Shown here piece by piece: positions 17,061 to 25,201 of a DNA stretch of 39,518 bases. Every line of letters begins with the position of its first letter. Position 1 is the stretch's first letter. The stretch comes from Marinomonas transparens (lineage in GTDB: Bacteria > Pseudomonadota > Gammaproteobacteria > Pseudomonadales > Marinomonadaceae): contig NZ_JAEMNX010000032.1 in the NCBI RefSeq assembly GCF_016463975.1, forward strand, positions 1-39,518, read 5' to 3'. Made by a program: the position numbers and the translations under genes. Under the pieces are notes generated by a model, which saw nothing but the letters and a program-made list of their open reading frames with translations, did not search any database and was not told the origin of the DNA.

Positions 17061-18380
17061 ATGAGAGTAACTAACAACCTTATTTATGGTCAGTCTAGTC
17101 AGGCGATTACCAGTGCTAATGATAGGCTTTTAACCATCCAAGACAAAATTAATAAACAGACTAATATTACTAAAGCCAGTGATGACCCTGTGGGTGCGAG
17201 AGCAGTATTGCAATATCAGGTTAGTAACGAAAAACTAGCGCAATACGATGAAGCAATGAAGATGGCAACCAGTAACTTGGAATATCAAGAAGTGGCCTTA
17301 GACAGCTTAAATGGTTTTCTTGATGAGGCAAAAACGCTTTTTATTCAAGCTCAGAATGACGTTAATACGCAGACGGATGTTGATGCTATTACCCAACAAC
17401 TCTCCATGATTGTTGAATCAATGGCTGAGTTGATGAACTCTAAAAGCGCTGATGGCAGTTATATTTTTGCGGGAACAGATACAAAATCTCCGGCTTTTGT
17501 GATTGGCAGTGATGGTCGTTATCAGTGGGTAGGTAATGAAGGCCAGAAGCATGTGCAAATTGCTGAAAATATGCAAATGGCAGTTACAAACTCTGGAAAA
17601 CACTTGTTTCAAGATATTTGGACCCATCATAATTTTAATGCAAGAGTGAAAGGTGGTGATGTTGAGTTAATCGCTAAGGTTAGAAATCAAGGTAGTTTTA
17701 ATAAGTTTATAGACAAATATTACAACCCTGTTGATTCAGAAGCGAATAAGTTTGTTTTAACGACTCGTAAGCCCGGCGCTGATGGTACTGGTTCTCGCTC
17801 CTCGGAGACAAATACTGCTGAAGCACTGGATGTTTCTCCACAGGATGACAAAGAAAATAGCGATGATTATTATGGTCTTCCTGGAGAATATGTGGTGACT
17901 AATTATAAGGGGGAGGAAATTGCAGCTGGGCCTTATGTTGCAGGTAGGCCTATTCTCTTTGGTGGAATGACTTTTACTCTAAAAGCGGCGCCAGGCGAGA
18001 AAGTTGATATTTCACTGATTGCTCCGAAAAGAGACAATGTGCTTAATCAAATTAATGATTCGATACGTGCATTGTCAGATAAAGAAGCCAGTATAGATGA
18101 ACGCGAAGAGGCTATTTTTAATGCAACTACCAGCATTAATAATACTCAGAGAGTGGTTGGTGAAGGGCGTTCTTCTATTGGTGCGAGATTAAATACCTTG
18201 GCAAATCGTGAAGATTTTAGTGCTGCCAATCATCTGTCTAATGCTGTAACGCAAGAAAAAATTGGAGGGCTGGATGTTGCCGCAGCGGCGTCTGAATTGT
18301 CTATGGCGGAATCAGCGTTAACGGCGTCACAGAAATTGTTTTCTCGAATTAACAATTTATCATTATTCAATCAGATATAA
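17061..18380 (+). CDS. flgL: Hook-filament junction protein FlgL (HAP3)
   Basis: The second junction protein, 439 residues, a flagellin-like fold. The N-terminus reads MRVTNNLIYGQSSQAITSAN, with ASDDPVGARAVLQYQ further on. The C-terminal part contains VGEGRSSIGARLNTLANRED and LSMAESALTASQKLFSRINN. Cotranscribed with flgK. The next gene follows after 25 bases. Confidence 0.95.
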   Translation: MRVTNNLIYGQSSQAITSANDRLLTIQDKINKQTNITKASDDPVGARAVLQYQVSNEKLAQYDEAMKMATSNLEYQEVALDSLNGFLDEAKTLFIQAQNDVNTQTDVDAITQQLSMIVESMAELMNSKSADGSYIFAGTDTKSPAFVIGSDGRYQWVGNEGQKHVQIAENMQMAVTNSGKHLFQDIWTHHNFNARVKGGDVELIAKVRNQGSFNKFIDKYYNPVDSEANKFVLTTRKPGADGTGSRSSETNTAEALDVSPQDDKENSDDYYGLPGEYVVTNYKGEEIAAGPYVAGRPILFGGMTFTLKAAPGEKVDISLIAPKRDNVLNQINDSIRALSDKEASIDEREEAIFNATTSINNTQRVVGEGRSSIGARLNTLANREDFSAANHLSNAVTQEKIGGLDVAAAASELSMAESALTASQKLFSRINNLSLFNQI

Positions 18381-18405
18381 GAACTCTTAAGTAGAAGGTA
18401 AATAA

Positions 18406-19956
18406 ATGTCGGCATTTCAGATGGAGTCCTGCTTTGGTGCTGATATTGGTGTTGGGTATTTTGATATGGACGAAATACTCGACATTTTTGGTATTAAAAA
18501 AGAGGTGATGGACAACAAGCGAGTGAAAAGCTTGATAAAAATCCATGGTCGAAAAGAGCGCATTGTAAACATAGCCGTTCGCCAAGTTACTTTTGATGTA
18601 TTACGTTCTGTTTTAGATTCCGAATTCCTACCTTATGATGCCTATTTTAATGATGACAAATTATTAACGAGTCGTCGTGAACGGCTTTACGATGCCCAAG
18701 AGCGGTTTTTGTTTCTTTGCTTATCCATTGCCAATGGTAAGTCCGTACGTAGCCTAAAAAAATTAAATCGAGATTTTAGTACAAAAGAGCTGCGTAGTAA
18801 GTTTGCCCGAGGTAAAGGTAAGGATAAGGGGTTGTTTCGCTACTTTAGGCAAGAGCTTGATGAAAATACTCGTGAGTATATATTGAGTTATAAGGCTAAG
18901 GGGAGTGGTGTTGAGGGTTTAGCCAGAGCTGGAGTCTCTTCTCGTACTGAACCGGCTTTTGACAAAGAGGCCTTAGGCTCAGAAAAAAAAACTCAGCGTG
19001 AAATTAAAGTGTTTTCTACCTCTTTTGATGATGAGGTGATTACTGCGCTTAAGTTATTTAAAGATGGAAATTTGTTGCTTTCTACGCAGATGGAGCTGTT
19101 TAAACGAGGCGAACTTTTAGATACGCCAGAGCTGAAAAAGTTCTGTAAACGGCTGATAACCTCTTACTCACGTAATCCTTTTGCTCTCATGGCAATACGC
19201 CATATCAAAGAAGTTTCTTCTTACCTAGTGTTGCATGCAATGGGTATGGCAGTTTTGGGGATTCATTTTGCAAAGACGATGAAGTTGCAAGATGCTTATG
19301 TGGAAGCAATTGCTTTAGGAGCGCTGTTATTTGATTTAGGACGTTTCCGTCTGCCTGCTGCAATGGTTAATAAGAGCACAAAAATGACGGCTGGTGAATT
19401 TGACCTGTTTCGTAAGCATATACAATTTGGTAGTCAGATTTTGCACAAGTGCGAAAATCTTCCTAAAGTAGTTTTCCAAATGCTAGAGGATCATCATGAA
19501 AAAATTGATGGTTCAGGCTATCCAAATGGTAAGCAAGATCAGGAAATTTCAGTTTACGGAAAAATAGCCGCGATTATTGATGCCTATGATGCTATGACCT
19601 CAGAACAACCACATAAAGACTCAATGGAGCCAATCAAGGCATGTCAGCAAATGTTAAAGGAATCCGGTTTGGCTTTTGATGAAACTCTTTTATCTGTTTT
19701 CTTGAAAAGTATTGGTAGAGTTCCAGTTGGTTCTTGTGTTTTATTATCTAATGGTCGTGTCGGCTTTGTATTAACACTGAATAAATCTTTTCAGCCTGCT
19801 CTAATTCGTCAGGTTTATAGCATGACTAATAAGTCCTTTATTGCATCGACAGACATAGAGTTAAATAAAGTGGCAAATGTTATTGATGATGTTGTTGTGG
19901 AAAAAGATGTTTCTCCACAATCGTTAGGTCTGCAGTTTATTAATCATATTTCCTGA
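18406..19956 (+). CDS. HD-GYP family protein with altered HD pair
   Basis: A 516-residue protein whose C-terminal part (about 270-420) is an HD-GYP domain, the fold of one class of cyclic-di-GMP phosphodiesterases. Present are His277, His338, His363-His364, the DGSGYP loop (368-373) and Asp392/Asp395. The defining HD pair is Phe309-Asp310, and the usual following Lys is Arg313. The N-terminal 200 residues, rich in Lys/Arg, resemble the DUF3391-type leader found on many HD-GYP proteins, starting with a short beta segment and VGYFDMDEILDIF. No membrane segment is seen. Position directly after flgL suggests a role in flagellar output, perhaps as a cyclic-di-GMP sensor if it no longer cleaves. 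Confidence 0.85.
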   Translation: MSAFQMESCFGADIGVGYFDMDEILDIFGIKKEVMDNKRVKSLIKIHGRKERIVNIAVRQVTFDVLRSVLDSEFLPYDAYFNDDKLLTSRRERLYDAQERFLFLCLSIANGKSVRSLKKLNRDFSTKELRSKFARGKGKDKGLFRYFRQELDENTREYILSYKAKGSGVEGLARAGVSSRTEPAFDKEALGSEKKTQREIKVFSTSFDDEVITALKLFKDGNLLLSTQMELFKRGELLDTPELKKFCKRLITSYSRNPFALMAIRHIKEVSSYLVLHAMGMAVLGIHFAKTMKLQDAYVEAIALGALLFDLGRFRLPAAMVNKSTKMTAGEFDLFRKHIQFGSQILHKCENLPKVVFQMLEDHHEKIDGSGYPNGKQDQEISVYGKIAAIIDAYDAMTSEQPHKDSMEPIKACQQMLKESGLAFDETLLSVFLKSIGRVPVGSCVLLSNGRVGFVLTLNKSFQPALIRQVYSMTNKSFIASTDIELNKVANVIDDVVVEKDVSPQSLGLQFINHIS

Positions 19957-20237
19957 TAGATATTCATTACTGTCTAGTAAAGGTTATCGCTAAGATTTAT
20001 TTTCCATTTTTAGCTCGTTTCCCTCTATTGCGTTATTTTTAATAATCCTCTTTTGCTTATCTTTCTTGTTTTTTCCTATGAGTTCGCTGTCCTGAGTACT
20101 TTCTTGCTAATGTCCTTGTCAACCTTAACGGTTGGTCTCACTAGCCAGCTGTCTCTTAAGTGTTGGTTGTTTTTTGTACTGCTGCCCTTGTTTTACGCGT
20201 TGAAATAATCTTTATCGTCTATTTTTTAACTTTTTAC

Positions 20238-20264
20238 TAAAGTTATTTGAAAACGGTACGATAA
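20238..20264 (+). promoter_or_regulatory. Sigma-28 promoter 1 of flagellin 1 (distal)
   Basis: TAAAGTTA, 11 bases, TACGATAA: 13 of 16 positions match the FliA consensus TAAAGTTT-N11-GCCGATAA. It lies 277 bases upstream of the flagellin start. Confidence 0.65.
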
Positions 20265-20317
20265 ATATATCCCTTCAAATTTCAGCTCTCTTTTTGGAAA
20301 TAAAATCAAAAAAATAT

Positions 20318-20344
20318 TAAAGAATCATGCTTATATGTCGATAA
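20318..20344 (+). promoter_or_regulatory. Sigma-28 promoter 2 of flagellin 1 (middle)
   Basis: TAAAGAAT, 11 bases, GTCGATAA: 13 of 16 positions match the FliA consensus. It starts exactly 80 bases after promoter 1. Confidence 0.7.
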
Positions 20345-20407
20345 GTTTATTGTAAGTATTTTGAATATGCTTTTAATAAAACAAAAATAAAAAGTGATTT
20401 AAAATAT

Positions 20408-20434
20408 TAAAGATTAAATTTGGTTAGTCGATAT
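20408..20434 (+). promoter_or_regulatory. Sigma-28 promoter 3 of flagellin 1 (proximal)
   Basis: TAAAGATT, 11 bases, GTCGATAT: 13 of 16 positions match the FliA consensus. It starts 90 bases after promoter 2 and about 107 bases before the flagellin start. Confidence 0.7.
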
Positions 20435-20514
20435 ATAACTTGAAAGATGAACAGCTGAATAATTATATAAAATAAAAGGCTGTTAGTTGAATTTTTATTT
20501 CTAGGAGAGATGAA

Positions 20515-21837
20515 ATGGCTTTATATGTAAATACGAATACTTCGTCGTTGAATGCTCAACGCCAACTAACAAATTCTGGTAGAACGCTTGATACTGCTTA
20601 TCAGCGTTTATCTTCTGGTCTACGCATTAACAGTGCTGCTGATGATGCCGCAGGCTTGCAAATTACAAACCGATTAACTTCTCAGATTAATGGTTTGAAC
20701 CAATCGGTACGAAATGCCAATGATGGTATCTCGCTTGCTCAAACTGCTGAGGGGGCGTTGGATGAATCCACTACCATGCTACAGCGTATGCGTACCTTGG
20801 CTATCCAATCTGCAAACGGTTCTAACTCTGATAAAGATCGTGTTGCCTTGCAACAGGAAATGACTCAGCTATCTCAGGAAATAAACCGTATTGCGGAGAC
20901 CACAACATTTGGTGGTCGTAACTTATTGGATGGTAGTTATCAAGGTATTTTCCAAGTGGGTGCTGATGCGAATCAGACAATCAGTTTTTCTATGGAATAC
21001 GGTGGTCAAAATAATTCCATTAACTTTGTAGGAAACGGTGGTTTTACCCTATCTGGTTTGTCTTCTGGTGTGCCTTATGAAGAAAAGCCACCTCATTTAA
21101 ATGAACAAGGTGTTCTTGTTAATGAAAATGGCGACCGCGTTGACGACGAGGGGCGATTAGTTAATGAAGCTGGTGAACTAGTTAATAAAGACGGCGAGCG
21201 AGTTAATGAGAAAGGGGTCCGTATCAATGCGGAAGGGAACCAAATTAATGAGAACGGGATTCTGATTAATGACAATGGTGCACCCATTAATGCCGATGGA
21301 ACTCCTCGACAAGATGTAACGAATGCGGATGGCACTGTTGCTAATGCAGATGGCACGACCACGAATTTAGATGGAACAATTTCTCATCCGGATGGCAGGG
21401 TAACTCAGTTAGATGGCTCAATTACTCATCCTGACGGTTCTGTAACAAAAAGAGATGGCACTGTAGTAAAAGCTGATGGCACTGTTGTTGAGCCAGAGAA
21501 AAAATTCGGTAGACCTCTGGTTACCGTTGATTCAGCTTCTGTTACGAGCATCGATAATGCGCAGAGTATGATTGCTATGTTGGATATGATGATTGGGGCT
21601 GTTGATTCTAAACGAGCGGAACTGGGTGCGGTACAAAACCGCTTTAGTTCTACAGTAAATAATCTAAGTAATATCTCTGAGAATGTATCGGCTGCCCGAT
21701 CTCGTGTTAGGGATGCAGACTTTGCGGAAGAAACGGCGGCTCTAACCAGTGCGCAAATTCTTCAACAAGCAAGTAGTACCGTTCTTGCTCAAGCAAATCA
21801 ACGTCCTCAAACTGCCCTATCGTTACTAGGAGGGTAA
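20515..21837 (+). CDS. fliC: Flagellin 1 with heptapeptide-repeat variable domain
   Basis: The filament subunit, 440 residues. The conserved N-terminal D0/D1 part (1-180) starts [18 protein letters not shown] and contains [20 protein letters not shown]. The conserved C-terminal part (about 335-440) contains [20 protein letters not shown] and ends [17 protein letters not shown]. The central variable domain is not a usual D2/D3 domain: residues 196-325 are 18 tandem seven-residue repeats of the form x-x-(D/E/N)-G-x-x-(V/I/T), one extended to 11 residues. The first nine are rich in Asn and charge, the last eight in Asp-Gly-Thr/Ser. Three sigma-28 promoters precede it, and two terminators follow. 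Confidence 0.95.
   Translation: MALYVNTNTSSLNAQRQLTNSGRTLDTAYQRLSSGLRINSAADDAAGLQITNRLTSQINGLNQSVRNANDGISLAQTAEGALDESTTMLQRMRTLAIQSANGSNSDKDRVALQQEMTQLSQEINRIAETTTFGGRNLLDGSYQGIFQVGADANQTISFSMEYGGQNNSINFVGNGGFTLSGLSSGVPYEEKPPHLNEQGVLVNENGDRVDDEGRLVNEAGELVNKDGERVNEKGVRINAEGNQINENGILINDNGAPINADGTPRQDVTNADGTVANADGTTTNLDGTISHPDGRVTQLDGSITHPDGSVTKRDGTVVKADGTVVEPEKKFGRPLVTVDSASVTSIDNAQSMIAMLDMMIGAVDSKRAELGAVQNRFSSTVNNLSNISENVSAARSRVRDADFAEETAALTSAQILQQASSTVLAQANQRPQTALSLLGG
21100..21489 (+). repeat. Tandem 21-bp (7-codon) repeat array inside flagellin 1
   Basis: Eighteen consecutive coding repeats of seven codons: nine units such as NENGDRV and NEKGVRI, one 11-residue unit starting NADGTPR, then eight units such as NADGTVA, HPDGSVT and KADGTVV. 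The glycine is invariant at position 4. The DNA repeats are diverged, with neighbouring units only partly alike, but the frame never shifts. Confidence 0.92.
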
Positions 21838-21912
21838 TAAGTAAAAGCAACAATTTGGTGTGGTTGTCGTAACTATCATACCAATGAATTTTCGAGCCAA
21901 ATCTCGGAATTT

Positions 21913-21946
21913 GAGCCACTTATTCTCTCCTAGAGGGTGGCTTTTT
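21913..21946 (+). terminator. First terminator after flagellin 1 (weak)
   Basis: GCCAC (21914-21918) pairs with GTGGC (21937-21941) around an 18-base loop, followed by five T. It lies just before a much stronger terminator. Confidence 0.45.
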
Positions 21947-21975
21947 AGCCGGGTGAGCAATCACCCGGCTTTTTT
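21947..21975 (+). terminator. Strong rho-independent terminator after flagellin 1
   Basis: A perfect ten-base-pair stem, AGCCGGGTGA/TCACCCGGCT, with a GCAA tetraloop is followed by a T run. It ends the flagellin 1 transcript. Confidence 0.95.
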
Positions 21976-23525
21976 CGTTTTGGATATCTGTTTTTTGCAG
22001 TGATCTTTAGGAGAGGGAGTCAGTAACCATATGTATTCAAGTATTAAACGTGTTCTAGATTCTTGTTTCAAAGAGAGGTCTGGGCACTTATTTAGTGGTT
22101 GAGAACATATGGCTATTAAGGAGCTAAGAGGGGATTGGTTGTTTTTCTTAGCGATTTATCTAGGTGAATCTTGTATAGGCGAATGAATAGCCTGTAAACC
22201 ATTTTTCATTGTAATGGAGATAAGCGTATCGAGTTACTCGTTAACGTAGGAGTGTTTAGTGTGGTGTAAATGATGACCCTGCCTTACTTTAAATAATGTT
22301 TTATCCATTTTCTGGTGCTTCTACCTATATCGGTAGGAAGTTGGGAACTGGCAAGATTTTATACGTAGTGATGGACGTAGGCTTTTTTGCATCAAATGTT
22401 TTTTCTGCCGTTTTAGGGGGCTTAGTGAGGGGCTTATTTTTTAGCGCTGTTGGGCTTCTTCACGTAGGTCTGTTTAACCTTTAAAGGTGAGACACGTATT
22501 TGCTTATGTCTGAGTGTACAACTGTTTTATTCCTGACTGCATCTAGTTTAGAGCGGGAGACGAATCGCAGCTGAGTGCTAAAGGTTCGCATAGAGCAAGT
22601 TTGAAGAAAGTGTCATGAGGAGGATTTGATGAAAGGCCCTATTGAAATTGCCGTGCTAATCGAATGCATAACATAACCTTGCCGTTTGGTTTTTATTGGG
22701 CGCGGTGGGGAGAGGTGATGGCCCTTTGCAAACAAAGTAAGGGCGTTGCTGAGGTTCTGTTACACCAAAAATATAGAGGGCATTGCTTTGTAAATAGGTT
22801 GTTTCGAAGAGAAGCGGCTAAGTGGTGCTTGCTTAAAAAGAGTAAGGGATGCCTGTTCCTATCCATTTTTACAAATAGAGGTATGGGGCTGTCAGCCTTC
22901 CTTAGGTGTGAATGGGGAGTTTGTATCTATCGAAATCGTTGAAGAAGTGTTTTTACACAGTGTTTGATTAAGACAGCTAGTGCCCAGTTATAAGCAAATT
23001 AAGGGTGTTGCTGGTTATTTCTCAGATCAAAGAAACAAACTCTATTGCTTATTTGTAGAGCGGAATAGTTATGCCGTTTTTTTTTGAGTAGGTAAAGACG
23101 TGCCTATCCTTCTGGCGCTGCGCTTTGCTTGATGTTTTTGGAGGTCTGGATCTTAGAGGCTCTATTTGAACCTTCTTAGCATGTGTTAGATGGCTTTGAG
23201 GTTGTGGTGCTCTGAGTCTTTTGTGTTAGTTGAGACTTCTAGAAAGAAGTCTTTGTTGGGGCTTTTTAGTGTTTTAGAACAAGGTTTTCTATATCGCTTC
23301 CTTGTTTGGGAGGGCTGACTATGACTTTGAGGTGTTGGTGGTTTCCACTATAAAGCAGCTTTTGCTGTGAGAGTGGTATCGCTGTTTTTTTTGAGTTAAC
23401 GAAAAATTAATAAATTTAGCTGATGAAGTTTTTATTTTATTAGTTAGAACAATGAATTAGGTTAAAATTTGCCGATCATAGGCATTCTTTTTCCTAGTGT
23501 TCGGCAATTATTTTCTCAAAATGGC
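21976..23525 (+). other. 1.5 kb between flagellin genes without a convincing gene
   Basis: No long ORF on either strand. The longest frames (22296-22484 and 22664-22942) lack ribosome binding sites and recognisable domains. The plus strand is G/T-rich and poor in A around 23.1-23.4 kb, unlike the neighbouring genes. One frame from about 22800 to 23085 gives protein-like stretches broken by stops (for example IGCFEEKRLSGACLKRVRDA, then SLGVNGEFVSIEIVEEVFLH, then a stop, then KQIKGVAGYFSDQRNKLYC). A diverged direct repeat pairs about 22728-22798 with about 22990-23066. This may be an eroded gene, but the parent cannot be named. Confidence 0.5.
22629..22676 (+). CDS. Possible 15-codon ORF with perfect Shine-Dalgarno
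   Basis: AGGAGG at 22618-22623 stands five bases before ATG 22629, an ideal ribosome binding site in a region otherwise without genes. The frame reads MKGPIEIAVLIECIT and then stops. It may be the intact start of a decayed gene, a leader peptide, or chance. No promoter or homologue was recognised. Confidence 0.25.
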   Translation: MKGPIEIAVLIECIT

Positions 23526-23552
23526 TAAAGGTTTGTTGAGAGAGGTCGAAAA
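23526..23552 (+). promoter_or_regulatory. Sigma-28 promoter of flagellin 2
   Basis: TAAAGGTT, 11 bases, GTCGAAAA matches the FliA consensus at 13 of 16 positions and lies 53 bases upstream of the flagellin 2 start. Confidence 0.75.
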
Positions 23553-23604
23553 CTATATACACTCTGCTTTTTTGCAGGATATTGTGAAACCCTAGGAGGC
23601 TATA

Positions 23605-24672
23605 ATGGCTCTTTATGTAAATACGAATACATCGTCTACGAATGCACAGCGTCAGTTGATGCAATCCGGTAAAACTTTGGATACATCTTTTCAGCGTTTA
23701 TCTTCGGGTTTACGTATCAACAGTGCTGCTGATGACGCTGCTGGTTTGCAGGTGTCTAACCGATTAACTTCTCAGGTCAATGGCTTGAATCAGGCGGTAC
23801 GAAACGCCAATGATGGTATTTCTGTGGCTCAAACTGCAGAGGGTGCATTGAGTGAAACGACAAACATGCTGCAACGTATGCGTACTTTGTCTATTCAGTC
23901 TGCAAACGGCTCAAACTCTGATGAAGATCGTGTAGCGCTACAGCAAGAAATTGGTCAATTATCAACTGAGATTGATCGTATTGCTTCCGATACCACTTTT
24001 GGTGGTAAGAATCTTCTTGATGGTACTTATGAAGGTATCTACCAAGTGGGTGCGGACGCTAACCAAACGATCAGCTTTGATTTGAGTAAAGGTGCTAAGC
24101 AGGATTACGCGAATAATGGCGGCTTTACCATGGCTGGCTTATCTTCTGATGCTTCATATGAAAGAGAACTTAAGGCTTATGAAGAGCAGAAAGCAGCACG
24201 TAAAGAAGAGGAAAGAGCACGAGTTGAAGCGGATGGCGGAACTTATGTAGACCCTGAGATTCAAGCGAAAGCAGATGCTGAAGCGCGAGGTGAAGTTTAT
24301 GTTGATCCTAATGCTCCTCAGCCACCAGATCGATCTAGAAGCTTTGGTGATCCATCTGAAGGTTTTGGTACACCTTCTGTCAGCTCTATGGAAAATGCCC
24401 AAAGTATGATTGCTATTGTTGATGAGATGATTGCAGCGGTTGGTGCTAAGCGTGCTGAGCTAGGTGCGGTACAGAACCGTTTTGGTTCAACCATTAGTAA
24501 CTTGAGTAATATTTCTGAAAACGTATCGGCTGCCCGTTCTCGTATTCGAGATGCTGACTTTGCGGAAGAAACTGCTAAACTAACAAGTTCTCAGATTCTT
24601 CAGCAAGCGAGCTCGTCTATTTTGGCTCAAGCAAATCAACGTCCACAAACAGCCTTGTCTCTTTTGGGGTAA
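23605..24672 (+). CDS. fliC: Flagellin 2 with charged helical insert
   Basis: A 355-residue flagellin closely similar to flagellin 1 in its first 180 and last 100 residues ([20 protein letters not shown], and [20 protein letters not shown] near the end). The variable part, residues about 182-258, has no repeats of the flagellin 1 type. It starts with a highly charged, probably helical stretch rich in Lys/Glu/Arg/Ala and continues with two similar motifs, GGTYVDP (211-217) and GEVYVDP (229-235), and a Pro/Ser/Gly-rich end. AGGAGG lies just before the ATG. It has its own sigma-28 promoter and a terminator. Confidence 0.95.
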   Translation: MALYVNTNTSSTNAQRQLMQSGKTLDTSFQRLSSGLRINSAADDAAGLQVSNRLTSQVNGLNQAVRNANDGISVAQTAEGALSETTNMLQRMRTLSIQSANGSNSDEDRVALQQEIGQLSTEIDRIASDTTFGGKNLLDGTYEGIYQVGADANQTISFDLSKGAKQDYANNGGFTMAGLSSDASYERELKAYEEQKAARKEEERARVEADGGTYVDPEIQAKADAEARGEVYVDPNAPQPPDRSRSFGDPSEGFGTPSVSSMENAQSMIAIVDEMIAAVGAKRAELGAVQNRFGSTISNLSNISENVSAARSRIRDADFAEETAKLTSSQILQQASSSILAQANQRPQTALSLLG

Positions 24673-24687
24673 TAGTGAATGTGGTAA

Positions 24688-24720
24688 GAAGCTAGGGCTG
24701 CGCCCTAGCTTCTTTATTTT
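24688..24720 (+). terminator. Rho-independent terminator after flagellin 2
   Basis: A perfect 11-base-pair stem, GAAGCTAGGGC/GCCCTAGCTTC, with a TGC loop is followed by TTTATTTTT. The flaG start codon follows only 16 bases later. Confidence 0.93.
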
Positions 24721-24735
24721 TGGAGGGCTATTGAA

Positions 24736-25161
24736 ATGTCAATTAATTCTAGTGATCTTTCTAAACAGTCTATTGGAGCGATTCCTGCCCGACAGGACTA
24801 TCGTGCTGATGAAAACTTTAGGGCATTGCGTCAAGCAAGTACTAAAGCAATCCAGACTTTGGCCGATAGTAATAAAACAAGCAAGGAGAGCAATAACGGA
24901 CAACGCTTTTTCGGTTCACCGAAAGTCGATCCACAAAAGGTGGAAGATGCGAATAAAAAAATGTCACAGTTGAATGTTCAGTTGTCTTTTGAAGTAACAG
25001 ATGATCGAAGTCAAAATATTGTAAAAGTATTAGATCAATCAACTGGCGATGTGGTTCGTCAAATGCCCACGGAAGAATTTCTTAAAATGTCTGAACGAAT
25101 CGATGCTATTATGAGCCAATTGAGTGATATCAAGGGGACCTTGGTAAACAGTCAAGCTTGA
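24736..25161 (+). CDS. flaG: FlaG family flagellar protein
   Basis: A 141-residue protein. The N-terminal half is polar and of low complexity. The C-terminal half is the FlaG domain, LNVQLSFEVTDDRSQNIVKV followed by LDQSTGDVVRQMPTEEFLKM. FlaG affects filament length in several polar flagellates; the mechanism is not settled. GGAGGG lies before the ATG, directly after the flagellin 2 terminator, leaving no room for an ordinary promoter between. It is followed by fliD after 40 bases. Confidence 0.92.
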   Translation: MSINSSDLSKQSIGAIPARQDYRADENFRALRQASTKAIQTLADSNKTSKESNNGQRFFGSPKVDPQKVEDANKKMSQLNVQLSFEVTDDRSQNIVKVLDQSTGDVVRQMPTEEFLKMSERIDAIMSQLSDIKGTLVNSQA

Positions 25162-25174
25162 TTTATTGGACAAA

Positions 25175-25190
25175 TGATACACGGGTATCA
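25175..25190 (+). repeat. Small inverted repeat before the fliD ribosome binding site
   Basis: TGATAC-ACGG-GTATCA is a perfect six-base-pair hairpin that ends immediately before the GGAG Shine-Dalgarno of fliD. It could influence translation of fliD. Confidence 0.4.
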
Positions 25191-25201
25191 GGAGCGTTAC
25201 T

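Larger units (their letters stand above)
19957..20514 (+). other. AT-rich leader region of flagellin 1
   Basis: There is no gene in these 558 bases. The first part is pyrimidine-rich on the plus strand, with no clear terminator for the HD-GYP gene. The second part contains three sigma-28-type promoters, listed separately, in very A/T-rich sequence. TAGGAGAG precedes the flagellin start. Confidence 0.7.

Noticed and set aside
21093..21362. Open frame on the minus strand opposite the flagellin 1 repeats
   Set aside because: It exists only because the 21-base periodicity keeps the opposite frame free of stops; it has no ribosome binding site of its own and lies inside a clear flagellin gene.
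21100..21489. CRISPR-like regular repeats
   Set aside because: The units follow one another without spacers, stay in frame and encode protein; they are a coding repeat.
22296..22484. 62-residue hydrophobic ORF between the flagellins
   Set aside because: No ribosome binding site, no recognised domain, and in a region with unusual base composition; likely chance.
22664..22942. 92-residue ORF between the flagellins
   Set aside because: No ribosome binding site, rich in Cys/Trp/Arg without any family pattern; kept only as part of a possible eroded region.
23233..23252. Perfect hairpin AGACTTCT-AGAA-AGAAGTCT
   Set aside because: A real inverted repeat but without a T run or neighbouring gene, so no function can be supported.
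23345..23392. Terminator upstream of flagellin 2
   Set aside because: The CCACT/AGTGG stem is weak and nine bases separate it from the T run; not convincing.
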